Below the pieces are notes generated by a model. The model saw only the letters and a program-made list of their open reading frames with translations. It was not told where the DNA came from and made no database searches. Shown in pieces: positions 6,245 to 6,264 of a DNA stretch of 6,264 bases. Source of the DNA: CAYVBE01 sp964572825 (lineage in GTDB: Bacteria > Planctomycetota > Brocadiia > SM23-32). Positions within the stretch are counted from its first letter, which is position 1; each line of letters starts with the position of its first letter. Where the stretch lies: assembly GCA_964572825.1 (NCBI GenBank), contig CAZNGS010000116.1, positions 1 through 6,264 of the forward strand, given 5' to 3'. The translations under genes and the position numbers were made by a program.

Positions 6245-6264
6245 GGCTTCCGTTTTGGGTAGAT

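Overview
The window is GC-rich, roughly two-thirds G+C by eye, with tightly packed genes that all read on the minus strand. It looks like a chromosomal segment of a free-living, carbohydrate-degrading Gram-negative bacterium. A Planctomycetota or other PVC-type host is my best guess. That guess rests on the lipoprotein-type SppA, the exported metallophosphoesterase with an SdrD/B-type N-terminal domain, and a tnpC-only style IS66 element. No rRNA, tRNA or marker protein is present to confirm it.

Layout, in the direction of transcription (right to left). The stretch 5976-6264 is non-coding. It holds two copies of an approximately 28-30 bp direct repeat 75 bp apart and a plausible sigma70-type promoter (6037-6065). 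Next come sppA (5010-5975), an S49 signal peptide peptidase anchored as a lipoprotein; then, after 60 bp, an exported calcineurin-like metallophosphoesterase (3120-4949); then, after 15 bp with a strong Shine-Dalgarno, a GH94 glycoside phosphorylase (723-3104) with its catalytic and phosphate-binding residues conserved. The three genes probably form one transcription unit. Immediately after the phosphorylase stop codon lies the end of an IS66-family insertion sequence. Its transposase gene (1-512, N-terminal 170 residues) runs off the left edge of the window.

How the genes may fit together: the phosphorylase lacks a signal peptide and would cleave an imported beta-linked disaccharide with inorganic phosphate inside the cell, giving a sugar 1-phosphate. 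The phosphoesterase and SppA act at or beyond the inner membrane. Their shared operon may reflect envelope and nutrient functions, but the sequence does not show a biochemical pathway joining all three.

The most informative structural observation is that the IS66 end, read as a 5'-GTAA terminus at 718, sits at the stop codon of the phosphorylase gene. The reading frame and the expected C-terminus are preserved, but the operon is cut off from whatever originally followed it. I did not find convincing evidence of a novel defence, retroelement or other undescribed system here.
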